Positions 1 through 11,231 of a stretch of DNA of 64,000 nt are shown here, piece by piece. Positions within the stretch are counted from its first letter, which is position 1, and each line of letters opens with the position of its first letter. The notes under the pieces were generated by a model. That model saw only the letters and a program-made list of their open reading frames with translations, was not told the DNA's origin and ran no database searches. The stretch is from Avena insularis (lineage: Eukaryota; Streptophyta; Magnoliopsida; Poales; Poaceae), in the NCBI GenBank assembly GCA_023614405.1, contig CM042688.1:65954253-66018252 (forward strand). The letters are read 5' to 3'. Both the position numbers and the translations under genes were made by a program.

Positions 1-1059
1 TCTTCCGTATAGGAATTCAAATGGTGCCATCTGCAAACTAGCCTGATAACTGTTGTTATATGAGAACTCTGCGAATGGTAGGCAGTCTTCCCATTTTGAT
101 CCGTATTCCAACACACAGGCTCTAAGCATATCCTCAAGAATCTGGTTGACTCTCTCAGTCTGTCCATCTGTTTGCGGGTGATAGGCGGTACTGAAATTTA
201 ACTTGGTTCCTAAACCTTCCTGGACTTTCTGCCAAAATCTTGAAGTAAACTGGGTTCTTCGATCTGATACAATGGTCTTGGGGGTTCCATGCAGACTAAC
301 AATTCTAGCAATGTACAACTCTGCTAGTTTTGCACTTTGGTAGGTTGTCTTGACAGGTATGAAGTGGGCTACCTTAGATAGTCTATCAACTATGACCCAG
401 ATTGAGTCATTTCCCCTACTAGAAGTAGGTAAACCTGTGATAAAGTCCATCCCGACAGAATCCCATTTCCATTCCGGAATCTGCAATGGTTGCAACAATC
501 CTGCAGGTCTCTGATGCTCTGCTTTGACTCTTTGACAAATGTCACACTTGGAGATATAGCTTTCGATCTCTCGCTTCATCTTGTGCCACCAAAATTGCTC
601 CTTCAAATCTTGATACATGTTTGTTCCTCCGGGGTGGATAGAATAAAGGGTATCATGAGCTTCCTTCATGATAACTTCTTTCAGTTCTGAATCTGCTGGA
701 ACACAGATACGTCCTTTGTACCACAGTACTCCTTCTTCGTCTTCGGTGAATCTAGGTACTTTGCCTGTACCAATACGACGTTTGATCCCGTTGATACTCT
801 CATTTCCCTTCTGGGCTTCCTTGATCTGGCTAAACAAAGTGGGTTGAAGTTCAATGCTAGCTAGGAATCCTTTGCTAACTACTTCAGTCCTGAACTGCTC
901 CAGCTCCTCATACAAACTTGGTTGCTTCTCTTTGATCATGGTGTTAAGCCTACACGGCAATCTGCTAAGAGCATCCGCTACCACATTGGCTTTGCCGGGG
1001 TGATAGTGAATGTCAAGGTCATAATCCTTGATTAACTCTATCCATCTTCTTTGCCTCAT
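1..1059 (-). CDS. Integrase and RNase H C-terminus of element H (partial, runs off window)
   Basis: A minus-strand frame open from the ATG at 1059 to the window edge, about 353 codons with no stop. It begins in the RNase H tail ([15 protein letters not shown]), passes the HHCC zinc-binding domain (two His near EAHDTLYSIHPGG, then CDIC), and covers the integrase core. The core shows the first Asp in GMDFITG, the second in VSDRRTQF, and the Glu in TDGQTERVNQ, so the DDE triad is present. The usual Gly after VSDR is Arg here. The true pol frame enters from upstream through a frameshift near 1060-1110, so the ATG is only the first in this open stretch. The chromodomain end lies outside the window. 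Confidence 0.88.
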   Translation of the reverse strand, partial: MRQRRWIELIKDYDLDIHYHPGKANVVADALSRLPCRLNTMIKEKQPSLYEELEQFRTEVVSKGFLASIELQPTLFSQIKEAQKGNESINGIKRRIGTGKVPRFTEDEEGVLWYKGRICVPADSELKEVIMKEAHDTLYSIHPGGTNMYQDLKEQFWWHKMKREIESYISKCDICQRVKAEHQRPAGLLQPLQIPEWKWDSVGMDFITGLPTSSRGNDSIWVIVDRLSKVAHFIPVKTTYQSAKLAELYIARIVSLHGTPKTIVSDRRTQFTSRFWQKVQEGLGTKLNFSTAYHPQTDGQTERVNQILEDMLRACVLEYGSKWEDCLPFAEFSYNNSYQASLQMAPFEFLYGR

Positions 1060-1200
1060 ATTTAGCTCATACGGGTGAAGATATACTTCAAGATTTTATG
1101 ATGCGAGTAAATCTCACAGCGATTACCCATCAAATAGTGGCGCCATGTCTTCAACGCTTGAACCACTGCTAGCTCAAGATCATGGGTCGGATAGTTCTGC

Positions 1201-1944
1201 TCATCTGCTTGATTGTCGCATGACAGATACGATGACTTTGCCTTCTTGCATCAATACACATCCTAGGCCAATTTTGGATGCGTCACAATACACATCAAAC
1301 GGCTTCTTGATGTCTGGCATGATCAAAATTGGGGCTGATATCAATCTCTTCTTTAGTTCCCGGAAACTAGCTTCACACTTGTCCGTCCATTCAAACTTCT
1401 TGTCCTTCTTCAACAATTGGGTCATTGGTCGGGCTATGCTCGAGAATCCTTCTACAAACTTGCGATAATATCCCGCTAATCCAAGGAATGAACGAACTTG
1501 GGTTTGATTGGTTGGGGCTTCCCATTCTTCTACATCTTTGATCTTGGTAGGATCAACAGAGACTCCTCCGGCAGACACAACATGACCTAGGAATCCTACT
1601 TCTTTTAGCCAAAACTCACACTTGCTGAACTTGGCATATAACTGATGCTCTCTCAGGGTTCCTAGGATGATTCTCAGATGTTGCTCATGCTCTTCTTCGG
1701 ACTTGGAGTAGATAAGGATGTCGTCGATAAACACAACTACAAACTTATCTAGGAAATTCATAAAGATCTTATTCATGAGATTCATGAAATAAGCAGGGGC
1801 ATTGGTTAATCCAAAATACATAACCGTATACTCGTATAAACCATAGCGAGTAGTAAAGGTGGTCTTCGGAATATCCGTTGCACGAATCTTAAGTTGGTGA
1901 TAACCAGTCCTAAGATCAATCTTTGAGAATACGAGCTCGATCAA
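1201..1944 (-). pseudogene. Reverse transcriptase and RNase H start of element H
   Basis: A 247-aa open stretch with the RT palm: [12 protein letters not shown] carries the first catalytic Asp and [12 protein letters not shown] the catalytic Asp pair, both intact. The thumb follows ([23 protein letters not shown]), then the RNase H start ([18 protein letters not shown]). The N-terminal third of RT ([13 protein letters not shown] region) lies at about 1945-2215 in other frames, and the C-terminus is broken after GKVIV. The ATG is not a natural start. It is a fragment of a gag-pol polyprotein. Confidence 0.88.
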
Positions 1945-2215
1945 TGATCAAATAGATCCTCTATATTTGGCAAGGGTACTTGTTCTTGATGGTGACATCA
2001 TTCAATTTTGATGTCGTGCAGACGGTTGCCTCCATCTTTCTTGTCGACGAATAACACTGGTGATCTCCAAGGCGATGCGCTTGGCTGAATCAAGCCTTGT
2101 TGCTAACATGGCATCCAAGCGCTTCTTGAGTTCCACTAACTACGAGGGTTCATGGTATAAGGTCTACGGGCTATAGGTCCGGTTCGGGATTAGTTCGATA
2201 ATGAACTCAATATCC

Positions 2216-2524
2216 CTATCCGAGGGGCATACACAGCAATTCATGGGAATCGTCGGGGTATTCACGGACTACTCTGACTTGGTCAATGGTAGGCAGGGCT
2301 ATACTCTTGTTGCACTTGAATTGACGGGGCAAGGTTTCAGAGATATGTTCTACTGTTACTCCAGAACTATTGGTCATGGTGATGGCTTTCTTAGCACAGT
2401 CTATCAGTCCTTGATGCCTTGACATCCAGTCCATGCCTAGTACTACTTCCAATCCTTTGGTTCCAAGTACAATTAGGTTGGCATAAAATCTATCCCATGT
2501 ATTACGATAGGTACAACTTTGCAA
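2216..2524 (-). pseudogene. Protease C-terminus and protease-RT linker of element H
   Basis: About 102 aa containing [20 protein letters not shown], the conserved second half of the chromovirus aspartic protease, followed by the linker that leads to RT (QFKCNKS, QVRVVREYPD). It aligns almost residue by residue with 58588-58860 of the sister copy. It is separated from the gag/protease piece at 2574-3104 and from RT by frame breaks. Confidence 0.8.
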
Positions 2525-2573
2525 ATTTTTCTAGCTTTGGTAGTTGAGCGAGTTTGAACTATCATGACATGCT

Positions 2574-3104
2574 TCAAGTTGGTTGGGCGAATCTTACTAG
2601 TGCATACAAATTCTTGGTGACAAAGGAATGCGATGCTCGAGAATCAAACAATACTCTTGCTAAAACTGAGTTGACGAGAAAACATACCCACACTACATCT
2701 GGCGCTTCTTGGGCTTCTGCGTTCATGTGGAAGAGGCGACCGTTCTTGATTGTCTTGGGTTCCACAGGGCAAACCTCCTTCTGGCTGAACACGGCCTTTG
2801 TTGCTGGGGCATTCACATTGGCATTGGCGGCAGCCTTCTTGGGACACTCATTGGAGTAGTGACCTTTCACTCCACACTCGAAACAGGTGATCTGGGACTT
2901 GTCTTTGGCTGCGACCGGTATAGTATTGCTGCCAGTTCTGGGTGTAGTGTTGCTATTGTTGTTGTTGTTGCTCTTGGGAGGTGCACGGTTGAAATGATTG
3001 GCATTACCGGAGTTGTGATTGTTTCCTCCGGACTTCACATTGCCTCCGCTACGGTTGGGGTAGCTTGGGCGAGAATTGGTCGGTTGTTCCTTGGTGCATA
3101 TCAC
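2574..3104 (-). pseudogene. Gag C-terminus with zinc knuckle and protease start, element H
   Basis: A 176-aa open stretch. An Asn/Ser/Gly-rich linker is followed by a CCHC nucleic-acid-binding knuckle (CFECGVKGHYSNEC), then the start of the aspartic protease. The active site reads LFDSRASHSFVT. The canonical motif is D-S-G-A, as kept in the sister copy, so Gly is replaced by Arg here and the protease is expected to be inactive. The N-terminal gag lies upstream on the minus strand in other frames. Confidence 0.85.
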
Positions 3105-3875
3105 GGTGAAGGGTTGGGACGGTACTTACGGTATTTGTTGGATCCAGGCTGCATCATCTGACGCTTGCGGTTGTCGTTTACTGGTTAATCTTCCTTCCAT
3201 CTGAATGGCGAGTCAACTAGCTCTTGAGATCATCGAAGCGGATGTTGGCGAGACGATGCATCTCATCATGCGATCATTCAAGAATCTCTCCTTCTTCTTG
3301 GCCTCCGTGTTGATCTCATCGGGTGCATATCGGCAAGTGGCGAATTTGTCACGGTACTCTACCAAATCATTCTTCCTTGCTTCAACTCACGGAATTCATC
3401 TCTCATCCTGTTGACAAGACCTTGCGGCACGTGGGTGCGGTTGAACTTGAACTTGAATGCTTCCCAGGTCATCACTTGACCTTGGTTCATAGTGCAGATG
3501 CTATTCCACCAAGCTCTTGCATCTCCTGCCAGATAGTGGGTGGCGAATAGAACTTTCTAATTTGCATCCACTCCTGCAACCTCTAAGTTGTTTTCTATAG
3601 TGCGCAACCGGTCCTTGACATCTAGTGGGTTCTCGATTGGTTGAAGATTGGGGATTTGTGTTACGAAAGTTTTTGAGTTTGGATCCTTGGTGATCCTGAT
3701 TTCCATGCCCTTGGTTGTTGAGAGCCATCTGGCGTCTGCTGCGATGTTGCTAAGTTGACGGCGTTAAATACGCTTGCTTCACGATCCGCTATGAGATTAC
3801 GCAAGATCTGCGGCATTGGGTCTGCGATGAGCTGCTTCCTCCTTGGTTTCCACGAGGCATCTGGAGATTTAGATA
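3105..3875 (-). pseudogene. Gag N-terminus of element H, frameshifted
   Basis: On the minus strand the segment starts near 3864 with an ATG followed by a Gly/Ser-rich start like that of the sister gag at 57186. It continues through a piece at 3501-3728 (ALNNQGHGNQDHQGS, equivalent to HNNQGHGNQDHHGS in the sister copy). Translation is scattered over several frames, so the retrotransposon gag domain is present only as remnants. Confidence 0.75.
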
Positions 3876-4089
3876 GATATAGGGGTAAGAGGAAATTCTA
3901 AGGTTCATGGTTTTGAGGTTTTCAAAGCTAAAACTTTGAGTTAGACTCAGGTTTCTCAACTAAGCCTTTTTCATTCATGCAAACAAGCACGATACAACAC
4001 ACACCACAATAAAGGGAAAAGCAGATGGTTTGAAGAACCATTCTGCAAGCTTCTGATACAATGAGATGATACATCTCATGCTATGATGC

Positions 4090-4850
4090 TCTAGTGCATC
4101 TACTCATCGTCGATGAAGTCGGAGTCTTCATCTTGATGTAGAAGTCCACGGCATCCTCCTCGGAAAGTCATCATCATTCTGAGGTAAGAATCCATATCTC
4201 CTTGGATGTCTTCACCCTCATCTTCTTCTTCTTTGCTACAAGCTGAGCTTCCTGCTCCTTGACGGTCTTCTCGAGGTGCCACCTTCTTGCGAAGGCAGGC
4301 GATGGTGCGATCCTTCTTAACCGCTGGCGACAAAGAGACGGCGGTCTTGGACAAGCGATCACGAAATCTGGGCCTTACGGTCGGCAATGGCACGGTTCTG
4401 GTTGGCTAACTCTCGGGCATTGTCCAGTTCTGCTGTCGGTCATGAAGCAAGAAGTCAAGGTTCTCCACTTGGCGCCTCAACTCGGGTGACTGGCATCTCC
4501 ATTGGCATTCCCATGAAGTCACGTCTCGCATAGTGGGCAAAAGCGGGTTCCTTGGGTCTTGTTGTGTGAGGCACATACGTGCGAGAGCTTCATGCATTGC
4601 CACAGCTAATCCATCTAGCAGTTGTTCTCTCTCACGAGAACTGAATTCTCCGGAAGTTGGTGCCTCGATGCTTCCTCGAAGGTCTGCGGTGACTAGCCAC
4701 TGTAGGTCTCCTCACGGTGGTCTGGAAGTTGAGCTCAAGAAACTCAAGATGCGGGCGTCCAGTAACTCGGCGGTGAATCGAGATCCCTCTCGAAGATCAA
4801 CTGACCTCCGTTTCCCTACTGGTAAAACTTGCTGAACTGAGTCTCCATCT
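4090..4850 (-). pseudogene. Leader ORF upstream of gag, element H (broken)
   Basis: Between primer site and gag, the minus strand carries remnants of a protein also found in the sister copy at 56256-56932. From 4848 downward the start METQFSKFYQ is followed by a stop and GNGGQLIFERDLD. Pieces at 4406-4603 (LRRQVENLDFLLHDRQQ) and 4100-4393 (EDEGEDIQGDMDSYL, then DSDFIDDE) match the middle and acidic tail of the sister. A 3' splice-like TTGTAG lies directly before the ATG in H, and CTTATAG in the same position in F. No known domain is recognised. It is broken by stops and frameshifts. Confidence 0.7.
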
Positions 4851-5059
4851 ACAAGAATTTAGGATGAGGAAGTTAGTGAAGTGATCAAGTGTGTCAAAAT
4901 TTTAAGTAGTAGTGTCTGAATTTTGAGTAACATGAATTTTTTAGAGGAAGAAAATTCCAAAGGTAAGGGAGATAGTTTTTCATAAATACTCACTTTGGTT
5001 TTGAAGCTAAGTTTTTGGGTTTGGCGTCCATTCTAACTAGGGTCTCCTATGGTCGGGAT

Positions 5060-5072
5060 GGCTCGATACCAA
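5060..5072 (-). other. Primer-binding site of element H
   Basis: The plus strand reads ggctcgataccaa immediately inside the LTR edge. Its complement matches the initiator Met-tRNA primer site TGGTATCAGAGCC with one base lost. Position and sequence fix the LTR boundary at 5075. Confidence 0.8.
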
Positions 5073-5074
5073 CT

Positions 5075-8000
5075 TGTCAACACCGGATTTTAATCCCAGT
5101 GCAGTTATGCCATACCTCGCAATCCCAGGATTACCATTTTGCGAGACATAACGGATTGGATATCATAGTACATCATCCATTACAAACCATACATAAGGTC
5201 TTACACAAATATGGATCTCATGATCCAGGTCTTAATACAACAAGCGGCGGAAATAAAAGATAGCGTGGCGATGGGGTCCATCTTGAGGCACGAGCAATCT
5301 TGTGACGAAGATAGTCCTAGTTATCATAGCGATCCTGCTGACCATCATCTGATAATCTCCTTCATAGCAGCCATGATAATAGCCAGGGACAAAGCCATGA
5401 GTACTCTTTAAGTACTCGCAAACTACTACTAACAAGTAGTAATATCCTAAATTAAAATACTGAATCTAAGTTAACTATCAAGTTAAGTTTGAAGCCTAAG
5501 CTAAGTTCAGAAGCGAAGAAAGATAAAATAAAATTCCAGAGTCACTTAAGTTGGGAAGCTATTATCATCAACACAACCCTGTTGTGTTCAAGTCAAAGAT
5601 CATCATTCATTTCAAGTTATTTGGAAAACATCTGACAACGAAGCAGTATGGCCATTCCAACTGTCCATAACCGCGGACGCGGCTATTCGAATAGTTTGAC
5701 ACTCTGCAGAGGTGGTACACTTTCACCACAAGATTCGATACATCTATCAGGGATAACCCTGAATCATCATACTTAGTATGTAGATAATCAAACATAACCT
5801 TCCCTTTACACACCCTAGTATAAGCACCTCTCCTATGAGCATGGCCTCCCAACCATGACCATCAGTCATCTTGGGCACTGCATAGGTGGACAACATTAAG
5901 AGGTAGCCTCAGCTCAAACCTCTCCCGTGAGGGAACTAATACTAATGCATATAAATTTCCAGCTAAGCCTTATCCAATTCAGGTAATGTGGTTGTACGGT
6001 AAAATTTGGAATGGTATTGCATCCGAATCCAACCATCAGTTTTATAAAAGGGGTTAAGGCTCATGCCTTATCATTTTCCACATCATAAACTAGTTGTGTT
6101 TCGTAGCACATGTCAAAACATCTCAATAGAATGACTCATCATTCCAAGATTTTCATAACTCATTTTCACCAAGTATTCCCATCTAAAGTGACTCAAGTTT
6201 TTGATCTACTCTAAACTACTAAGTTAAGAGTGTTCACTAAGGTGAAAAGATGGGATCAATCTCATGCCATAGAATGATATCTAAAGGTTTCTAAGTAGGT
6301 CAAGTTTTATACTTTTTATGCTACCTTCAATTTTAAGTAGAGAACTTTGTATAATCTAAGGTGGGGTAAAACTTGTCCATGAGACTTGGGGCATTAATAG
6401 TGAAAAGGGGTGTGATTAAAGCATGCTTAAGGCATCTTTGCTAAACCATCTAGTTTATTCTAGCTTGCTAACCATAGCTTTCTAAGGTAAGTTTGCAAGG
6501 GTTAGCTTGCCCTGCTAATAGTGGCTTGCCTTGGTTGGTGCAGTGGTTGAAGTTGTCTTCTTCTTCTTCCTGGTAGAACTCCTCCTCGAGAGTTTGGTCG
6601 GTGCTATCGTCTAGAAATACATAGGGAGTGCACAATCACCAAACAATACTTAACTAGGCTAAGTAGCATTCTAAAGCACACAATTGATGATCTATTATCA
6701 TCACAAACATTACAAGTTTTAATTCAATAGTTTTAATCTTTTTATTTTAGAAAAGTAATTTCTACTCATTGAAATGTTAACTAAAATTTAATATTCACCA
6801 CCAAAATATGAGATCATGTGGACACATGTCCTCACCACATATTCCATAGGTGGGAATGAGATTTAAAGGTTGGATCAATATTACTTTAGTTTAAGTTTAT
6901 TATTTAATGATTTAAAGTGACTAGAAATGCCTATATAGCATTATTTTGGTACTAGTCCAAAGTCACTGCATGTAAACCTTAATATTATTACATATTTGGA
7001 TAGATATGATGAAATGTGATTTTGAGAGTTGGAATCAACTCAAAAGCTGACTTGGTTGATTTTATAAAAATGTTGCAAGTTGTAAAAGCTTCTGTCTTCT
7101 CATTTTATTAGAGAGATCTATAAATCTAATTGAATTAAATCCAACGGTCTTGGATAGATCATTTCAATACCTTTCAGAAAAATTAGTTTCATGCAATTTG
7201 GATTTGTCAAACTCACAATTGATTTTTGAAACACAGGATAGAAACTATATTCTAACTAAAAGAAAAATCCTAATTTGAATTTCCAACGCAGTGAACGAAA
7301 TGGGCGGCCCATTGTGCTCAGCATGGCATGGCTGACTTAAGCGAGGACCCCACCGTCGATGGGTGCGAAGCGGTATGACGACGGTGGCCGTGCGATCTGG
7401 TTCTAATCCAACGGTGAGGTCATCGTCGGCGTTGGGCAGCGCCAGCCGAGAACGAACCTAAGCGCGGCCGATAGTGGGGTCACGGGGTTCAGCGAGGTCG
7501 GCGGGCGAAATCGGCGACGACGAACCTCTGGTACGGCAGCTTCTCTGGGCGGCACGATCAGCGCCCTTCTCCTCCCGAGGCGGCTCGGCTACAATTCCGC
7601 TCTACGGTGCTCGGCGGCTCCGGTGTGGGGAGTGAGTGTGAGAGGTGGTGAGTGAGATGGTGTGCTCAATCGGCTGGGGTGGCCTCTATTTATAGTGGCG
7701 AGGGGACAAGCGGGCGCAGTGAGATCGTCGTGGTCGATGGTACGAGCGGCTATCGGCATGGCGTGGTGAAGCGGTGCGGTGCTCGTGGCGATGCTCAACG
7801 ACACGGTGGCGAGGCGTGGGCGGTGCGGTTTGGTGCAGAACACGCGATGCTTTCTGCAGGCGGCGTCTTTGACGACAGCGGTGGCTGTGCGTCATGGAGG
7901 CGAACGGGATGTCTGGCGGTCTCTGGGTGGTGGCGATCATGTATGCAAGCGGCGGCCTTGATGCTGTAGGCGTCGGTCGAGGTGGCGCTCTAAGCGCATG

Positions 8001-8868
8001 CTCGGCATGGTTCTTTGGCGGGCTGGCGCGATCATGCGTGTGGTCGAGGTTGGCAAGGTTTGGGCGCTGGACAGGGGAGTGGTGTGGACGGTGGGGCGCC
8101 TCCTAGACAAGGTTGGCACGCTAAGTCTCCTCCTAGCTTCTGTCTCCTTTGGGGTGGCATGGTGAGCTTGGCTGTTCACCATTGATGTCCTTGCCAGCTT
8201 ATAGTGAGTCTAGTGCTTGGTTTAACTTGCTAGCTGATCTCTTGAGATGGTTGTGAGCTAGAGAGGGAACAAGTTAGGCTTCAATCACTGCTCATAATAG
8301 TGTTTGGTTTTTGTTTGATTTGTGTCTGCCACCTGTTCGATGAAATGGCCGCAAGAACTCAAGTTTTGAATTTTGAAAAGTTTTTTGGTGGGTGTGCTAA
8401 GTTGGTGTTGGTGAGTCTGCAGATGCTTGGGTTTTGAAAGTTGAGCTTGTTTGAGTGGTTTTTGAAAAAGTGGGATCTTCCCATATGATAAAGATTCAAT
8501 TTTGAACTGTTATTTAAAATAGTTTACAGAAGGTTTTTAGAAGATCAAAAGGTGGGCCTTGGTACCTCATTATGTGTACTAGCAAGGGGTGCAAAGATCA
8601 AGAATTGTTTCTGTTAATTTTTGAGTACTAGGAATAGCCAAAGTAGACATGGGAGTTAATTTTGGAAAAATGACCATTTCTCCATTTTAAATCTTTTTGA
8701 TTTGATTTTCTTTAGAAAAGTTTGGGAATGATGTAGATGATGTTTAAATCACCTAAGAAACATTTTACAAGCATTGGATCACTTAATCATGGCAATTCAA
8801 ACAACTCCTATTTAAATGCACATAATATGAATGCTTTCATTTTAAAAATGGAATTTTTTTGTTAACCC
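5075..8868 (-). repeat. LTR of element H (5' LTR in element orientation, outer end missing)
   Basis: Colinear on the minus strand with the LTR at 52081-56028. It begins with the same TGACA terminus next to the primer site. The last shared bases are gttaaccc at 8861-8868, after which the sequence switches to an unrelated copia LTR fragment. About the first 100 bases of the LTR are missing. A GC-rich promoter segment lies at about 7290-8160. Open frames seen in that segment on both strands are composition effects, not genes. Confidence 0.9.
7687..7695 (-). promoter_or_regulatory. TATA box in LTR of element H
   Basis: The minus strand reads CTATAAATA followed by GAGGCC, at the same position as TATAAATAGAGGCC in the sister LTR at 53337. 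It is GC-rich on its upstream side, as expected for a U3 promoter. Transcription would start about 30 bases farther along the minus strand. Confidence 0.65.
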
Positions 8869-9112
8869 GACTGCTGAAGCGCTGCCGGAACGCGGCGCCG
8901 GAAGGATCGTCTACTCGATCTTGAGATCGGCAAGTGATCAACTACATCAACCACGAGATCCGATCTCGTAACGCTTTCGGGTCTACAAGGGTTAGTACAG
9001 ATCTATCTCGTTGCACATGTCTAATAGATTAGATCTTGGCTTTTATCTAGATTAGATCTGGGTTTTGTTCGTTCTTGCGGTAGAATTTTTTTGTTTTCCA
9101 TGCTACGAACCC
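8869..9112 (+). repeat. Copia (Angela-like) LTR 3'-end fragment
   Basis: The segment matches the terminal part of the element D LTR read on its sense strand: the cgatcttgagatcggcaagt block, the catcaaccacgag block, and the end gaatttttttgttttccatg then ctacgaaccc. It lacks the rest of the LTR and has no flanking duplication. It is an orphan fragment between H and the next LTR piece. Confidence 0.7.
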
Positions 9113-9410
9113 ATCACCTATATAAGAGAGGACGGTCCTCTCTTCACAACACACCAGCACCTAGCACCTCCAGTTCCATAGCTTTGAGCAGTCACCAGAC
9201 TTCCCCATCCTAGCTTGTAGTGTGGACTGTGAGACAAGATAGTAGGCCTCTGGAATCCCACCTCTTGTGATCATATACGAGAAAGAGGCGATAAAAAATT
9301 TTGGAGAACGCTGCAGCGCGACTACTGGCTTCATCACAGACTCCTTCATGGACAAAGACGACATCTTGTCCAATGATGATTTCTTCCCCGACATCGACCA
9401 TCGATGGCCT
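9113..9410 (+). repeat. Copia LTR fragment related to element E
   Basis: Strongly similar to 51617-51900 in the LTR of element E: cctatataagagagg, then the shared cttcacaacacacca and ccagacttccccatcc blocks, and the gtgatcat..acgag block. It includes the TATA box and the downstream R/U5 area only. Open frames here, such as 9267-9509, are LTR sequence and are not annotated as genes. Confidence 0.75.
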
Positions 9411-10905
9411 AAAATATACCGAGCTCGTTGGGGAACCCCAAGAGGAAGGTATGATGAGCACAGCAGCAAGTTTTCCTTTAGTAAGAAACCAAGGTTATCA
9501 ATCCAGTAGGAGCAAGGAAACACCCCAAAGGTGTTGCTAGCTGAGCCTTGGCAGGGCGCACTACCGGTGCTAGTAGCAACGTGGAGACCTGCACAACACA
9601 ACCACAGAACTTTGCCCCCAACTTACGATGAGGTTGTCAATCTCACCGGTTTTGCTGAAAACAAAGGATTAAACGTATCGAATAGAAGGAAGTAATAGTT
9701 TGCAGAAAGTAAACACAAAGCAGTAAACAGTTTGATTATAGATTGAAAGTAAAAGAAAGGATCGGGGTCCATAGTTCACTAGAGGTGGCTCTCCTTAAGA
9801 TAGATAACATGCTAGGTGAACAAATTACAGCGGGGCAATTGACAAACATCGAGAAAGCATACAAGCATATACTAATCATCTTGACTCCTTTGAGACTTGA
9901 TTGGGCATTACAATATTATACATAGACCGCCATCCAACTGCATCTATGACTAATAATCCACCTTCAGGTTATCATCCGAACCCCCTCCAGTATTAAGTTC
10001 CAAGCAACAAATTATTGCTTTACGAATTGCGTGTAAAGTAAACAATACGATTGTTCTATGAACAAAGGATTATTGTTTTCTCCCTCGTAGCAACAACACA
10101 TTTAGTACCTTAGAGATTTCTGTCACTTCCCTAGATTACCAGAGGCATGAACCCACTATCGAGCATAAATACTAACTCTTGGAGTTGCTAGCATCTACTT
10201 GGCCAAGATAGCTACTAACAACGGAAAGCATGCAAGATCACAAATAACAAAGACATGATAGAATCAATAATCAATCTGAAATAGCATCTCAATATCCATC
10301 GGATCCCCGCAAACACAACATGCAGAATTACAAATAGATGATCTTGATCATGAACGGAGCTCACAAGATCTAAACATGAAAGCACAAAGGAGGAGAACCA
10401 GCCCTCTAGCTACTACATGGACCCGTAGTCTAGAGATGAACTACTCACGCATCACACCGGAGGCTTGCATGATGATGAAGAAGGCCTCCAGGGTGAATTC
10501 CCCTCTCCGGCAGGGTGCCGGGAAGAGCTTCAGATCTCTCCCGATCTAGGGATGGAGATGACGACGGCTACAGACTCTTTCGTAGAATTTTGATCGGGTA
10601 CTTAGGGTTTCTGTATTAGAGGCAATATATAGGCGGAAGGAGAGGCCGAGGAGGTGCCTGGGACGGCCAGACTACCCCCTGGTGTGGGCCAGGCCTGGCC
10701 GCGTGGCCAGGTGGTGTGACCGGGCCCCAGCCCCTCTCCGTCTCGTATTCTGGCTCTAGGTGTCCCTCGGTAAAATAATGACTTTGGCTTTTGTCCCGTC
10801 AAATTCTGAGAATATTCATTTTCTGACTTTCCTGGAACCAAAAACAACAGAAAATAGGCAGCTGGCACTGTGGCTCTTGTTAATAGGTTAGTCCAAGAAA
10901 TCATA
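9411..10905 (-). repeat. Athila-lineage LTR fragment G (minus orientation)
   Basis: Recognised from memory as the LTR of a very common Triticeae Athila-lineage family (Sabrina/Fatima/WHAM type). The diagnostic blocks on the plus strand are gtcaatctcaccgg (9632 on), tccaccttcaggttatcatc (9957 on) and ggcagggtgccgg (10509 on), with a GC-rich block before the TATA equivalent (tatata near 10627, minus strand). The outer LTR terminus is missing: the sequence stops after cttgttaataggttagtcca and joins element B. No coding sequence is attached, so this is a truncated solo-type LTR. Confidence 0.65.
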
Positions 10906-10921
10906 TGAAAAGTACTCCAAG

Positions 10922-11231
10922 TTATGGACTTACCTTCGCACCTGGGAGAATACCAAACGAGGAGAAGCAACCAGTACCAATAACGACTGGTGGTATGGGT
11001 AGAGCCCGCCCGTATCCTTCACCCGTACTAGGTGTCAGCATGATTGCCTCGTCAAATACTTTCTCCTGGCAAAGACTAGAGGAGGATCCGACATTCGCAG
11101 CCACCAGAAACCACGAAAAACCACATCTGAAAGGGATCTGAAAGAGGAACTTGGCTGGGGTAAAATCCCAGCTGGTGTACGAATCATTGGAGGACAACGC
11201 ATCATCCCCTTCATCGTCAGCTGCTACATCT
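10922..11231 (+). repeat. 5' LTR of element B, first part
   Basis: Aligns with 38673-38933 plus 47167-47222 of the 3' LTR (gcacctgggagaataccaaa, cctcgtcaaatactttctcc). The LTR start (TGATGAATCC in the 3' copy) and roughly 200 bp are missing. It ends in catct, the target duplication of element A. Confidence 0.85.

Larger units (their letters stand above)
1..8868 (-). mobile_element. Ty3/gypsy chromovirus copy H (Tekay-like), truncated at both ends
   Basis: Read on the minus strand the order is LTR, primer-binding site, leader ORF, gag with zinc knuckle, protease, reverse transcriptase, RNase H, integrase, then the window edge. That order (integrase after RNase H) is Ty3/gypsy. The long LTR, Met-tRNA primer site and the chromodomain seen in the sister copy at 52081-64000 suggest the Tekay/Del chromovirus lineage; that is inference without a tree. 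The outer end of the LTR is lost at 8868, where homology to the sister LTR stops about 100 bp short. Gag, protease and the RT start are frameshifted, but integrase is open. Confidence 0.9.

Noticed and set aside
7589..8182. Overlapping open frames on both strands
   Set aside because: GC-rich promoter part of the H LTR, with the TATA box inside; not conserved as protein in the F LTRs.
9161..9601. Overlapping 146-codon minus and 80-codon plus frames
   Set aside because: They span the junction of two unrelated LTR fragments (at about 9410), so cannot be one gene.
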